Shown here: in pieces, positions 1-10,000 of the stretch | Layout of the letters: every line of letters begins with the position of its first letter | Position numbering within the stretch: position 1 is the stretch's first letter | NCBI RefSeq assembly: GCF_003340345.1 | Contig: NZ_PPTQ01000010.1 | Coordinates: forward strand, 1 to 64,000 | Origin: Paraeggerthella hongkongensis | Lineage (GTDB): Bacteria > Actinomycetota > Coriobacteriia > Coriobacteriales > Eggerthellaceae | Direction: 5' to 3' | DNA length: 64,000 nucleotides | Notes under the pieces: generated by a model | The model's database searches: none | Told to the model about the DNA's origin: nothing | What the model saw: the letters and a program-made list of their open reading frames with translations, nothing else | Program-made: the position numbers and the translations under genes

Positions 1-130
1 AGCAGGAGGCGCCCGGACGCCCCAGCTCAGCCCGGACGCCCCGGCGCCTCCTGCTCCGCCCAGCGCGCCCAGCCCGGACGCTCCGGCGCCTCCCGCCCCG
101 TTCGCGCTCTCGGTCTTGCCCAGCGTGCCC
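1..130. repeat. GC-rich imperfect direct repeats, no gene
   Basis: Two 31-bp copies at 28-58 and 70-100 agree at 28 positions and share the core CCCGGACGC. A third partial copy of the core lies at 11-23, and CAGCG(C/T)GCCC occurs at 61-70 and 121-130. One frame reads as Pro/Ala-rich protein, but it continues without domain character to a stop well downstream. I see no gene here. The region lies upstream of the rpsL promoter and may be the spacer after a gene outside the window. Confidence 0.5.
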
Positions 131-261
131 GCATGCTTGTCAAGAATTCTTCGCGATTATTTGGAAAACAATGGACATTTTGTAGTTCGCTTGCCTTCGA
201 TATTTGTTTTACCTGCGCAAACGTATGTCAATACCTATGGATACTCCCGGATGCGTGGCGT

Positions 262-290
262 TTGACAACCCTGATAGCGGGTGGTAGAGT
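262..290 (+). promoter_or_regulatory. Promoter of the rpsL operon
   Basis: TTGACA at 262-267, a 17-bp spacer and TAGAGT at 285-290 form a near-consensus housekeeping promoter. Transcription would start near 297 and leave a leader of about 125 nt before rpsL. No other feature explains the gap 131-422. Confidence 0.75.
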
Positions 291-422
291 TCTCGTTCGC
301 GTCTTAATGACGTGCGTTTTCCTGTGTGAATCAGCTGAGCACACAGGAAGGCGATGCGACAAGCGATTCCTTATTTCAGTATAAAGGCAATCGGACAAGT
401 AAGAGGTAAAAGGAGAGAAGCT

Positions 423-794
423 TTGCCTACTATCAACCAGTTGGTCCGCAAGGGCCGCAAGCAGTCGGTCGACAAGAAGAAGACACCGGCTCTGAAGGGC
501 AACCCGCAGAAGCGCGGCGTGTGCACCCGTGTGTACACGACCACGCCGAAGAAGCCGAACTCGGCTCTGCGTAAGGTCTGCCGCGTGCGCCTGGTGAACG
601 GCATGGAGGTTACGGCCTACATCCCGGGCATCGGCCACAACCTGCAGGAGCACTCGATGGTGCTCATCCGCGGCGGTCGTGTTAAGGACCTCCCCGGTGT
701 GCGCTACAAGGTCATCCGCGCAGCGCTCGACTGCTCTGCGGTGGACAACCGCAAGCAGGCTCGCAGCCGCTATGGTGCCAAGCGCCCGAAGTAA
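423..794 (+). CDS. rpsL: 30S ribosomal protein S12
   Basis: S12 sits at the decoding centre of the 30S subunit. The 123-aa product begins [12 protein letters not shown] and has the usual family length. The start is a TTG at 423 placed just after AAAGGAGAGAAG; an in-frame ATG at 354 would add 23 residues unlike any S12. Lysine 43 in TTTPKKPNS and the VKDLPGVRY loop are wild type, so the sequence gives no sign of streptomycin resistance. It is the first gene of a str-type operon and is followed by rpsG after 117 nt. Confidence 0.97.
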   Translation: MPTINQLVRKGRKQSVDKKKTPALKGNPQKRGVCTRVYTTTPKKPNSALRKVCRVRLVNGMEVTAYIPGIGHNLQEHSMVLIRGGRVKDLPGVRYKVIRAALDCSAVDNRKQARSRYGAKRPK

Positions 795-911
795 GTAACC
801 ATTAAGTCGCGCGGGCCGCGAAACCGCAGCTTCCCAAAGGGGGAGGCGACGGGGGCCTAATGGACGGAAAGAATGCCGTCTCGAAGCGCGCAGGAACAAG
901 AAGGAGAACAC

Positions 912-1382
912 ATGCCGCGTCGTGCAGCAGCAGTCCGCCGTGAAGTACAGCCGGACGCCCAGTACAACAACCGCCTTGTCACGCAGTTGATCAACAAGAT
1001 CCTGCTTGACGGCAAGAAGGCCACCGCCGAAGGCATCGTCTACGGCGCTTTCGCCATCATCGAGGAGAAGACCGGCGGCGACCCGCTGGCCGTCTTCAAG
1101 AAGGCTATGGACAACGTCCGCCCCACGCTCGAGGTCAAGCCGAAGCGTGTCGGTGGCGCTACCTACCAGGTGCCGATGGAGGTCAACTCCCGCCGCGCCA
1201 CTACGCTTGCGATCCGCTGGATCGTCGACTTCTCTCGTAAGCGCAAGGAGCACACCATGAAGGCCCGCCTGGCCGCCGAGATCATGGACGCCGCCGAGAA
1301 CACCGGCGCGTCGGTGAAGAAGCGCGAGGATCTGTACAAAATGGCCGAGTCCAACCGTGCGTTCTCGCACTACCGCTTCTAA
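912..1382 (+). CDS. rpsG: 30S ribosomal protein S7
   Basis: S7 nucleates assembly of the 30S head by binding the 3' domain of 16S rRNA. The 156-aa product beginning [13 protein letters not shown] matches the usual family length. An upstream in-frame ATG at 873 is rejected because the Shine-Dalgarno AAGGAGAA lies directly before 912. The gene lies between rpsL and fusA, the standard str order. The 117-nt gap after rpsL holds no clear terminator, so cotranscription is likely. Confidence 0.97.
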   Translation: MPRRAAAVRREVQPDAQYNNRLVTQLINKILLDGKKATAEGIVYGAFAIIEEKTGGDPLAVFKKAMDNVRPTLEVKPKRVGGATYQVPMEVNSRRATTLAIRWIVDFSRKRKEHTMKARLAAEIMDAAENTGASVKKREDLYKMAESNRAFSHYRF

Positions 1383-1396
1383 GGGGGCACGCGCTC

Positions 1397-3502
1397 ATGG
1401 CTAAATCCCCTCTGAACCAAACGCGCAACTTCGGCATCATGGCCCACATCGACGCGGGCAAGACGACGACGACCGAGCGCATCCTGTACTACACCGGCAA
1501 GACCCACAAGATCGGCGAGGTGCATGACGGCGCCGCGACGATGGACTGGATGGTGCAGGAGCAGGAGCGCGGCGTGACCATCACCGCCGCCGCTACCACC
1601 TGCTTCTGGGAGAAGGACGGTGCTGAGTACCGCTTCCAGATCATCGACACCCCGGGCCACGTTGACTTCACCGCCGAGGTCGAGCGCTCCCTGCGCGTTC
1701 TCGACGGCACCGTTGCGGTGTTCGACGCCGTTGCCGGCGTGCAGCCGCAGTCCGAGACCGTGTGGCGTCAGGCCGAGCGTTACGGCGTGCCCCGCATCGC
1801 GTTCATCAACAAGTACGACCGCGTGGGCGCCGACTTCTTCCACGCCATCGAAACCATGAAGGACCGTCTGGGCGCTGCCGCTATCGCCGCTCAGATGCCC
1901 ATGGGTGCCGAGGACAACTTCTGGGGCGTCATCGACCTGGTCACCATGACCGCATGGGACTTCAAGGCCGACGACAAAGGCATGACCTACCCCGAGCCCA
2001 TGGACGCCATTCCGGCCGAGTTCGCCGAGGAGGCTGAGCTGCGCCGTCAGGAGCTGATGGAGGCCGCCGCCGACTGCGACGACGCTCTTATGGAAAAGGT
2101 GCTCATGGAGGAAGAGGTGACGGTCGAGGAACTGAAGACCGCCATCCGCAAGGGCGTCATCAACTGCCAGATGAACCCCGTGTTCGTGGGCTCCGCCTAC
2201 AAGAACAAGGGCGTTCAGGAACTGCTCGACGCCGTGGTGGACTACCTGCCGAGCCCGCTCGACATCCCTGCCATCAAGGGCACGAACCCCGATACGGGTG
2301 CCGAGGAAGAGCGTCCCGCCGACCTGAAGGCGCCGTTCAGCGCGCTGGCCTTCAAGATCATGACGGACCCGTTCGTGGGCAAGCTCACCTACCTGCGCGT
2401 GTACTCGGGCAAGCTGGATTCCGGCTCCTACGTGATCAACGCGTCCAAGGACAAGAAAGAGCGCATCGGCCGTCTGCTGCAGATGCACTCCAACCAGCGT
2501 GTTGACATCGACTCCTGCGGCGCAGGCGACATCGTTGCCGTCGTGGGTCTGAAGGCTACGTCCACGGGCGACACCCTGTGCGACGACAGCGCTCCGGTCA
2601 TCCTCGAGTCCATGGAATTCGCCGAGCCGGTTATCGACATCGCCGTCGAGCCGAAGACGAAGGCCGAGCAGGACAAGATGGGCGTCGCGCTGCAGAAGCT
2701 GGCTGAAGAGGATCCGACGTTCCGCGTGTCCACCAACCAGGAGACCGGCCAGACCATCATCGCCGGCATGGGCGAGCTGCACCTCGAGATCATCGTCGAC
2801 CGCTTGCTGCGCGAGTTCAAGGTCGAGGCGAACGTCGGCAAGCCGCAGGTTGCTTACCGTGAGACGGCTACCAAGCCGGTCATGGGCGCCGAGGGCAAGT
2901 TCGTTCGCCAGTCCGGCGGTCGCGGCCAGTACGGCCATGCGGTTATCAACATGTATCCGCAGGAAGAGGTCGGCAAGGGCTACGAGTTCGAGAACAAGAT
3001 CGTGGGCGGCGTCGTGCCGAAGGAGTACATCACCCCGATCGACAAGGGCATCCAGGAAGCGCTGAACTCCGGCGTGCTGGCGGGCTACCCCGTCGTGGAC
3101 ATCCGCGTCGAGCTGGTTGACGGTTCCTACCACGATGTCGACTCCTCCGAAGCTGCGTTTAAGGTGGCCGGCTCCATGGCTATCAAGGACGCGCTGCGCA
3201 AGGGCGGCTCGGTCATCCTCGAGCCGATGATGGCCGTCGAGGTCGAGACCCCCGAGGAGTACATGGGCGACGTTATGGGCAACCTGTCCAGCCGTCGTGG
3301 CCAGATCCAGGGCATGGGCGACCGCGGTAACGCCAAGACCATCAAGGCGAAGGTTCCGCTGTCCGAGATGTTCGGTTACGCCACCGACCTGCGTTCTGCG
3401 ACGCAGGGCCGCGCTTCGTACACGATGCAGTTTGATTCGTACGATCCGGTGCCGAAGAACGTGGCGGAAGAAATTATCAGCAAGGCCGGCGGCAACGCCT
3501 AG
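1397..3502 (+). CDS. fusA: Elongation factor G
   Basis: EF-G is the GTPase that drives ribosomal translocation and, with ribosome recycling factor, subunit splitting. The 701-aa product has the full domain set. The G1 motif AHIDAGKT is at residues 16-23, DTPGH near 83-87 and NKYD at 138-141. The start is an ATG 14 nt after rpsG. It is followed directly by rpsJ rather than tuf; tuf is at 59.7 kb. Nothing in the sequence suggests a truncated or duplicated paralogue. Confidence 0.98.
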   Translation: MAKSPLNQTRNFGIMAHIDAGKTTTTERILYYTGKTHKIGEVHDGAATMDWMVQEQERGVTITAAATTCFWEKDGAEYRFQIIDTPGHVDFTAEVERSLRVLDGTVAVFDAVAGVQPQSETVWRQAERYGVPRIAFINKYDRVGADFFHAIETMKDRLGAAAIAAQMPMGAEDNFWGVIDLVTMTAWDFKADDKGMTYPEPMDAIPAEFAEEAELRRQELMEAAADCDDALMEKVLMEEEVTVEELKTAIRKGVINCQMNPVFVGSAYKNKGVQELLDAVVDYLPSPLDIPAIKGTNPDTGAEEERPADLKAPFSALAFKIMTDPFVGKLTYLRVYSGKLDSGSYVINASKDKKERIGRLLQMHSNQRVDIDSCGAGDIVAVVGLKATSTGDTLCDDSAPVILESMEFAEPVIDIAVEPKTKAEQDKMGVALQKLAEEDPTFRVSTNQETGQTIIAGMGELHLEIIVDRLLREFKVEANVGKPQVAYRETATKPVMGAEGKFVRQSGGRGQYGHAVINMYPQEEVGKGYEFENKIVGGVVPKEYITPIDKGIQEALNSGVLAGYPVVDIRVELVDGSYHDVDSSEAAFKVAGSMAIKDALRKGGSVILEPMMAVEVETPEEYMGDVMGNLSSRRGQIQGMGDRGNAKTIKAKVPLSEMFGYATDLRSATQGRASYTMQFDSYDPVPKNVAEEIISKAGGNA

Positions 3503-3535
3503 GGCGTGCGCGCGAGCATAACGGAGGTAAAGTAA

Positions 3536-3844
3536 GTGGCTAATCAGAAGATTCGCATCCGCTTGAAGGGGTACGATCATGAGATCGTGGATCAGTCCAC
3601 GAAGCTCATCGTCGATACCGCGCAGAAGACGGGTGCCAAAGTATCCGGTCCCATTCCGCTGCCGACGGAGCGCAACCTGTACTGCGTCGTCAAGGGCCCG
3701 CACGTCGACAAAGATTCGCGCGAGCAGTTCGAGATGCGCACGCACAAGCGCCTGATCGACATCCTGGAGCCGACCCCCAACACGGTCGATTCCCTGATGC
3801 GTCTCGATCTCCCCGCCGGCGTCGACATCGAGATCAAGCTGTAA
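3536..3844 (+). CDS. rpsJ: 30S ribosomal protein S10
   Basis: S10 is a 30S head protein that also serves as NusE in antitermination complexes with NusB. The 102-aa product has normal length and begins [16 protein letters not shown]. The start is GTG at 3536, preceded by GGAGGTAAAG. It follows fusA by 33 nt with no terminator, so the str and S10 operons look fused into one transcription unit. Confidence 0.97.
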   Translation: MANQKIRIRLKGYDHEIVDQSTKLIVDTAQKTGAKVSGPIPLPTERNLYCVVKGPHVDKDSREQFEMRTHKRLIDILEPTPNTVDSLMRLDLPAGVDIEIKL

Positions 3845-3859
3845 AGGGGGATGTGCGAT

Positions 3860-4480
3860 ATGATCAACGCCATCTATGGTAAGAAAATCGGCATGACCCA
3901 GATCTTCGGCGAGGACGACCGCGTCATCCCCGTGACCGTGATCCAGGCTGAGCCGAACAAGGTGTGCCAGGTGAAGACGAAGGACAGCGACGGCTACGAA
4001 GCTGTGCAGCTGGGCTTCGGCACCATCAAGGAGAAGAAGGTCAACAAGCCTATGGCTGGCCACTTCGCCAAGCAGGGCACGGAGCCCACGCGCTACCTGC
4101 GCGAGGTTCGCGTCGAGAACGCCGGCGAGTACAAGGTGGGCGACGAGCAGACGGTTGCCGCTTTCGCCGAGACGAAGAAGGTCGACGTCACGGGTACGTC
4201 CAAGGGTAAGGGCTTCGCCGGCGTTATGAAGCGCTGGGGCTTCCGCGGCGGTCCGGGCGGCCATGGTGCGCACTTCCATCGCGCTCCGGGTTCGGTCGGC
4301 CAGTGCGCTACGCCGTCCCGCGTGTTCAAGGGGCTCAAGCTCCCGGGTCACATGGGCGTCGACACCGTCACCGTGCGGAACCTCGAAGTGGTGCGCATCG
4401 ACGAGGAGCAGAACCTGATCCTCGTGAAGGGTGCCATCCCCGGCAGCAAGAACGGCATCGTTCGCGTCCGCATGGCGTAG
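3860..4480 (+). CDS. rplC: 50S ribosomal protein L3
   Basis: L3 is an early 50S assembly protein close to the peptidyl transferase centre. I place the start at 3860, giving 206 aa beginning [16 protein letters not shown]. The ATG at 3851 is possible but lies directly against the Shine-Dalgarno AAAGGGGG, leaving no spacer. The conserved glycine-rich segment around [16 protein letters not shown] is intact. It is 15 nt downstream of rpsJ in canonical S10 order. Confidence 0.96.
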   Translation: MINAIYGKKIGMTQIFGEDDRVIPVTVIQAEPNKVCQVKTKDSDGYEAVQLGFGTIKEKKVNKPMAGHFAKQGTEPTRYLREVRVENAGEYKVGDEQTVAAFAETKKVDVTGTSKGKGFAGVMKRWGFRGGPGGHGAHFHRAPGSVGQCATPSRVFKGLKLPGHMGVDTVTVRNLEVVRIDEEQNLILVKGAIPGSKNGIVRVRMA

Positions 4481-4511
4481 AGCGCGAATTGAAATAAGGA
4501 GCTTGAACAAC

Positions 4512-5135
4512 ATGACGACTATCGACATCAAAGACGCGAAGGGGAACAAGGCCGGTTCTGCCGACCTGGCCCCCTCCGTGTTCGGCATCGAGCCGAACGT
4601 GCCCGTCATGCACCAGGTTGTGCGCGCTCAGCGTGCGTCCTGGCGCCAGGGTACGCATGACACGAAGACCCGTGGCGAGGTCCGCGGCGGCGGCAAGAAG
4701 CCGTGGCGCCAGAAGGGCACCGGTCGCGCCCGTCAGGGTACCATCCGCGCTCCTCAGTGGGCTGGCGGCGGTACCGTGTTCGGTCCGCATCCCCGCAGCT
4801 ACGCCTTCCGCGTGAACAACAAGGAGGTCAAGCTGGCGATGCGTTCCGCGCTGTCCGCCAAGCTGGCCGACGGCGAGCTGCACGTGATCGACGGCTTCAA
4901 CTTCGAGAAGCCCTGCACCAAGGACGCCGTTGCCATCCTGAAGGCCTTCGGTCTTGAGGGTCGCACGACCATCGTGATCTCCGATGACGACGTGAACGCC
5001 TACTTGTCGTTCCGCAACATCCCCACGGTGAACATCCTGCCTGTTGGCGCTGCTAACACGTACGAGATCATCGACAACAAGGCGATCGTGTTCACGGCTG
5101 CCGCTCTGAAGCGCATCGAGGAGGTGCTTGCATAA
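4512..5135 (+). CDS. rplD: 50S ribosomal protein L4
   Basis: L4 lines the peptide exit tunnel, and in some bacteria it represses the S10 operon. The 207-aa product begins [12 protein letters not shown] after an AAGGAG Shine-Dalgarno at 4496-4501. The tunnel-loop segment with [19 protein letters not shown] is conserved. Its stop codon overlaps the rplW start (TAATG), so the two are translationally coupled. No hairpin before rpsJ obviously matches the enterobacterial L4 regulatory leader. Confidence 0.96.
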   Translation: MTTIDIKDAKGNKAGSADLAPSVFGIEPNVPVMHQVVRAQRASWRQGTHDTKTRGEVRGGGKKPWRQKGTGRARQGTIRAPQWAGGGTVFGPHPRSYAFRVNNKEVKLAMRSALSAKLADGELHVIDGFNFEKPCTKDAVAILKAFGLEGRTTIVISDDDVNAYLSFRNIPTVNILPVGAANTYEIIDNKAIVFTAAALKRIEEVLA

Positions 5136-5419
5136 TGAAGGATCCCCGCGAGGTTATCATCCGCCCCGTTATCACGGAGCACAGCTACGACCAGATGGAG
5201 AAGAACACCTACACGTTCGAGGTGGCCAAGGACTCCAACAAGGTCGAGATCCGTCAGGCCATCGAGGCTATCTTCGACGTGACGGTGGTCAAGGTGAACA
5301 CCCTGAACGTGAAGTCGAAGCCGAAGCGCGTGCGTTACCAGCTTGGTAAGACCCGCACGTGGAAGAAGGCCATGGTTACGCTCAAGGAAGGTGACACCAT
5401 CGAGCTGTTCGCTTCGTAG
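5135..5419 (+). CDS. rplW: 50S ribosomal protein L23
   Basis: L23 surrounds the tunnel exit and is the docking point for trigger factor and signal recognition particle. The 94-aa product is normal in length. Its ATG overlaps the rplD stop by one base. The canonical partner rplB does not follow. After a 3' duplication and a terminator the S10 operon breaks off here and resumes with rplB about 9.4 kb downstream. Confidence 0.96.
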   Translation: MKDPREVIIRPVITEHSYDQMEKNTYTFEVAKDSNKVEIRQAIEAIFDVTVVKVNTLNVKSKPKRVRYQLGKTRTWKKAMVTLKEGDTIELFAS

Positions 5420-5478
5420 ACTAGTCGTTAAGCAACTTAAGGACTAGCACATCGAACGAACATCGAGCTGTTCGCTTC
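5398..5478. repeat. 18-bp duplication of the rplW 3' end
   Basis: The 18 bases CATCGAGCTGTTCGCTTC, which encode the last residues of L23 before its stop, occur at 5398-5415 and again at 5461-5478, 63 bp apart and identical. The second copy is non-coding and lies just before the terminator. This looks like a scar of a duplication or insertion exactly where the S10 operon is broken (inference). Confidence 0.8.
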
Positions 5479-5506
5479 CTAAGCCGTTTCACCATACGGT
5501 TTGCCG

Positions 5507-5537
5507 AAAGCGCCCCGCACACGCGGGGCGCTTTTTT
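5507..5537 (+). terminator. Terminator after rplW
   Basis: A perfect 9-bp stem GCGCCCCGC/GCGGGGCGC (5510-5518 and 5523-5531) with ACAC loop is flanked by AAA and followed by six T. This is a textbook intrinsic terminator that ends the rpsL-rplW unit. Confidence 0.9.
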
Positions 5538-6322
5538 AGATGCGAGAGACAGGGCGGCCGCCGCCTTGGTGATCCCGGTCGGGCGGCACGAGCGAAAGAT
5601 ACGGCGGCCTGGTTCTTTTCGATCCCGGCCGGGCGGCGCGCTTCGCGCCCGCATCGTGAGTTGCTTTCGGGCGACGCCCGGCGCCGACGATGCCCGACGT
5701 TGATGTCGGCGGCTCGGCTTCTGGCTTCCTGAGCGCTCTGCGGTTCCCTTGTTCAGAGCGTTCGTCTGCTCGAGGGGAGGCGTGCGCACGAAAAACCGCC
5801 TTCGCTGGCAGGTTTTGACGGTTTGAGGTCGTTGGATCAGACCCTGGTCGAGCCGTCGCTTTGCGCGCTTTTCGTTTTGCCTGGTCACAGCGTCGAGCTG
5901 TTGCGGCGCCCTTCCGCAGGCGTGCGTCCGAGCGGATTCGACGACCTCAAACCGCAAGAACCTGCCAGCGAAGGCGGTTTTTCGTGCGCTAGCGTGCTTG
6001 CGGGGATGCAGCCCCGACGGCAGGACGTGCGCTGTTGGCTTGCCGATCGGGTTGCCTGCGCCGCTACGCGCCTGCCCCTCCCTTCCCGCATTTCGCCTGC
6101 GCCCGTCCTGCCGCCTGGACAGCGTCGCTAGCGCCCGTCCGCACCTTGCGCCTCGACATGCCACCTGCTCCGGCTCTTCTACTTGCCCGCCCGCGCTGCG
6201 CGCAGGGCGCGCAGGGTGCCGTGTGGTTGTCGAATTGGTTCGGAAGCGCGTCCGCAGCTGGTACGGGCAGGGTCGTTGGTGTATCGTGAGGGTTCGGAAC
6301 AATTGCAAGGGAAGGGGCCGCC
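5538..6322. other. 785-bp non-coding gap containing hairpin element A
   Basis: Nothing in this stretch resembles a real gene. Open frames on both strands run through it, but none has a plausible Shine-Dalgarno and domain. The central part is hairpin element A at 5784-5989, described separately. The rest is GC-rich sequence with no promoter I can call firmly. The ABC operon promoter must lie in the last 300 bases or overlap element A. Confidence 0.6.
5784..5989. repeat. Long inverted-repeat element A
   Basis: Left arm 5784-5832 and right arm 5941-5989 are 49-nt inverted repeats matching at 46 positions, separated by 108 nt. The arms contain GAAAAACCGCC and GGCGGTTTTTC. The centre at 5874-5893 reads GTTTTGCCTGGTCACAGCGT and is identical to the centre of element B at 24095-24114. 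The spacing from the arm core GCAC to the right-arm ACGAC is 155 nt in both copies. No open frame with a start and Shine-Dalgarno is evident. It is a dispersed structured element of unknown function. Confidence 0.85.
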
Positions 6323-7024
6323 GTGGCATTCGTTGAGTTTCGCGATGTGCGCAAGGTGTACCGCATGGGCGAGGTCGAAGTGGCTGCCGTCGACGGCATG
6401 ACCTTCGACATCGAACGCGGTGAGCTTGTGGTGGTGGTCGGTCCTTCCGGCGCCGGCAAGACGACGCTTTTGAACATGCTCGGTGGCATGGACGGGTGCT
6501 CGTCGGGCACCATCATGCTGGACGGCCGCGAGATCAGCGCCTTCTCCGAAAAGGAACTCACGTACTATCGGCGTTACGACATTGGCTTCGTGTTCCAATT
6601 CTACAACCTGGTGCAAAACCTGACGGCACTTGAAAACGTGGAGCTTGCCAGCCAGATTTGCAAGGATCCTCTTGACGCGGCTACGGTGCTTGCGCAGGTG
6701 GGGCTGGGGCATCGATTGGACAACTTTCCGGCGCAGCTTTCCGGTGGCGAACAGCAGCGCGTGGCCATCGCGCGCGCCCTGGCGAAGAACCCGAAGCTGC
6801 TTTTGTGCGACGAGCCCACGGGGGCGCTCGACTATCAAACGGGCAAGGCTATTCTGAAGCTGCTGCAGGACACGTGCTACAACACCGGCAAAACCGTCGT
6901 GCTCATCACGCATAACTCGGCGTTCACCAGCATCGCTGATCGCGTCATCCATATCCGCGAGGGTCGCGTAGCCAGCGCGCAGGTGAACGAATCGCCCGTA
7001 TCCGCCGAATGCCTCGAGTGGTAG
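6323..7024 (+). CDS. MacB/LolD-type ABC transporter ATPase
   Basis: This is an ATP-binding subunit of the MacB/LolD class, which powers mechanotransmission or export rather than solute channels. The 233-aa protein has Walker A GPSGAGKT near residues 41-48, signature [15 protein letters not shown], Walker [13 protein letters not shown] and the H-loop VVLITHNS. The start is GTG at 6323, preceded by AAGGGG. It is 10 nt upstream of its permease gene, so the pair forms one operon. The substrate is unknown. Confidence 0.9.
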   Translation: MAFVEFRDVRKVYRMGEVEVAAVDGMTFDIERGELVVVVGPSGAGKTTLLNMLGGMDGCSSGTIMLDGREISAFSEKELTYYRRYDIGFVFQFYNLVQNLTALENVELASQICKDPLDAATVLAQVGLGHRLDNFPAQLSGGEQQRVAIARALAKNPKLLLCDEPTGALDYQTGKAILKLLQDTCYNTGKTVVLITHNSAFTSIADRVIHIREGRVASAQVNESPVSAECLEW

Positions 7025-7034
7025 TCGGTTCGTT

Positions 7035-10000
7035 ATGAAAAGCGCGTTCGCTAAAGAAACGGTTCGCTCGATCACCCATTCGCTCGGGCGCTTTTTGGCC
7101 ATTGCGGCAATCGTGGCCTTAGGGACGGGGTTCTACGCCGGCCTTCGCATGACGGCTCCGGACATGAAGCTGGCTGCCGACGAGTTCTTCGACGGCACGG
7201 CGTTGATGGACGTGCGCGTTCTCTCGACGCTGGGCCTCACCGATGCCGACATCGCCGCGTTGCGCCAGGTGGACGGCGTGGAGTCCGTCATGCCCGCGTA
7301 CGAAACCGACGTCATGGTTCGCGTTGGCGACGAGCAATACGCTACGCGCGTGCATTCGCTGCCTGCGTCCGCGTCCGAAAGCGACACGTCCGACGGCGTG
7401 CATGCGCGCTCTGACGATCCCGACTACCTCAACCGTCCCATCCTGGTGGAGGGCTCGTGGCCGGAACGCGCGGGCGAGTGCGTGCTGTCGGCAAACCTTG
7501 TGGTGAACTCGGGCGTGCGCGTCGGCGATACCGTTACCGTTCTCGAGGGCGTTCAAAACGTGGACGAGACTTTGGCAACGCGCACGTACAAAGTGGTCGG
7601 ACTCGTGAACGCTCCGTACTACGCCACGTCGTCGAGCATGGGCTCGACCACGCTGGGAACCGGCTCCATTCAGCAGTTCATGTACGTTCCGGAAAGCGAT
7701 TTCTCGGCGGACCTCCCCTTTACGGAAGCGTTCGTCACCGTAAAGGGCGCTGCGGACGAGCGTGCCTCGAGCAAGGCGTACGACGCGTGCGTGACCGCGG
7801 TGGAGGATCGCATCAAGGAGATAGCCCCCGAGCGCGAGCAGGCGCGCGTGGACGGCCTGAAGGAGGAAGCTCAGAAGCAGCTCGATCAGAAGCGCGCGGA
7901 ATACGAATCGCAGAAGACGGAAGCGCAATCGCAGCTTGACCAGGCGAAGCAGCAGCTCGACGACGCGGCTGCGACCATCGCCCAAAGCGAGCAGCAGCTT
8001 TCCGACGGTCAGGTCGAGTACGATCGCGGCGCGGCGCAGCTTGCCGAACAGCAAGAGAGCGCGCGGCAGCAGCTTTCGAGCGCCGAGCAGCAGATAGCCG
8101 ACGGCCAAGCGCAGGTCGACGAAGCTCGCCCGCGCATCGAGGCGGCGTCTGCGCAGCTGCAGGATGCGTGGGCCCAGTGGCAGCAGGGCGCGGATGCGCT
8201 GGCTGACGCACGGGCTCGGTGGCAGCAGCAGTCCGACGCGCTCGATGCGGGCGTGCATCAGGCCGAGCAGTCGATCGCCGACCTGAACGCCCGCATCGCC
8301 TTCCTGGAGGAACAGCTGCAGACCGCAACCGATCCGGTCGAAATCGAGAAGCTTCAGGCTGAAAAGGCAGCCGCCCAGACGGCGCTTGCAAGCGCCCAGG
8401 CCACGCTCGACGCCTTGAACGCGCAGAAGCCCGCGCTCGATCAGGCGCGCGAGCAGCTTGAGGCGCAGCAGCGCCAGGTCGACGCCGCGCAATCGGTTCT
8501 CGCGGGGCAGCAAGCCGCTTTCGACCAGCAAAAAGCGCAGTTCGACGCAAGCGTGCAGCAGCTCGATCAGGCGCGATCGGAGCTGTCAGCCGCGCGCGTG
8601 CAGGCGGATGCCCAGATAGCCGCTGCGCAGCGGCAGCTTGAGGCGGCTGCCGCCCAGCTGGAAAGCGGTCGCAGCCAGCTTGAGCAGGGCAAAGCTGATT
8701 ACCAGAGCGGCCTTGCCGAGTACGAACGACAGAAAACCGAGGCGAGCGACAAGCTGGCCGATGCCGAGAGCCAGCTGAACAAGGCCCAAAAGCAGATCGA
8801 CGACCTGGCTGCTCCCGAGTGGATGGTCATGGATCGCGACGCGAACTACGGCGTTGCCAGCTTCGAAGCCGACGCGAACCGCGTGGACAGCATCGCGCAG
8901 GTGTTCCCCTTCATCTTCTTCTTGGTGGCTGCGCTGGTGGCCCTTACCACCATGACGCGCATGGTGGAGGAGGAGCGCACGCTGATCGGCACGTTCAAGG
9001 CGCTGGGGTACCGGCGAACGCGAATCGCGGGGAAGTACCTGGTCTATGCGGCGGTGGCCAGCGGCGCGGGCAGCCTCGTGGGCATCGCGGTGCTGTCGCA
9101 GGTGCTGCCGGCGGTCATCATGAGGGCTTACGGCATCATCTACTTCGTGCCCAACCTGCCGTTCCCGCTTCCGATCGACCCCTTCTTTGCGCTGCTGTCC
9201 GCCGGCATGGGCGTTGGAGTCACGCTGCTGGCTACGCTGGCGGCTGCGGCCGCGACGCTGCGCGAGCGCCCCGCTTTGCTCATGTTGCCGCGCGCTCCGA
9301 AGGCCGGCAAGCGCATCCTGCTTGAACGGGCGACTCCGCTGTGGAAGCGCCTTTCGTTTACGTGGAAGGTGACGTTCCGCAACCTTTTCCGCTACAAGAA
9401 ACGCTTCATCATGACGGTGATCGGCATTGCGGGATGCACGGCGCTCCTGTTGACGGGCCTGGGCTTGTCCGATGCCATCAACGACATCATCGACAAGCAG
9501 TTCCGCGATCTGACCAAGTACAACGTGACCATCACGCTCGATGACGACGCGTCGAAGGAAAGCCTCCAGACCGTAGACGCCGTGCTGGACGATTCGCGCT
9601 TGGCAAGCGGGCACACTGCGGTGGACCGCCAAAACCTGTTGGCAAGCGGGCCCGGTAAGTCCGACGCGCACATAGAGCTGGTAGTCCCTCAAGATCCGGG
9701 CTCGTTCCGGCAGTTCTTCGATCTGCGCACGCGCGTGGGCCATCATCCGGTCGAGCTTGCCGACGACGGCTTGCTGCTGGCCGAGAAGCTGGCGGGCGAA
9801 CTGGGGGTTTCGGTGGGCGATACGGTCACGCTGACCGAGCAGGACGCCATCGGCAACGCTACCAACACGTCGTACGAGGCTACGGTTACCGGCGTGGTGG
9901 AAAACTACGTGTACAACTACGCGTTCATGGGCCCGAAGCTCTACGAGCGCCTGACGGGGGAGGCCCCTGCGTTCTCGACGGTTCTGACCATCGCGTCCAC

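Noticed and set aside
3851-3859. Earlier ATG for rplC
   Set aside because: It abuts the Shine-Dalgarno with no spacer and adds residues before the conserved L3 start.
1379-4609. Very long open frame antisense to fusA-rpsJ-rplC
   Set aside because: It is a high-GC shadow of well-identified genes, with no Shine-Dalgarno or recognisable domain.
5787-6000. Similar peptide readings from elements A and B (HEKP.LAG ... VLPGHSV)
   Set aside because: The similarity follows from DNA homology and inverted arms; there is no start with ribosome binding site, and paired changes in the arms fit structure better than protein selection.
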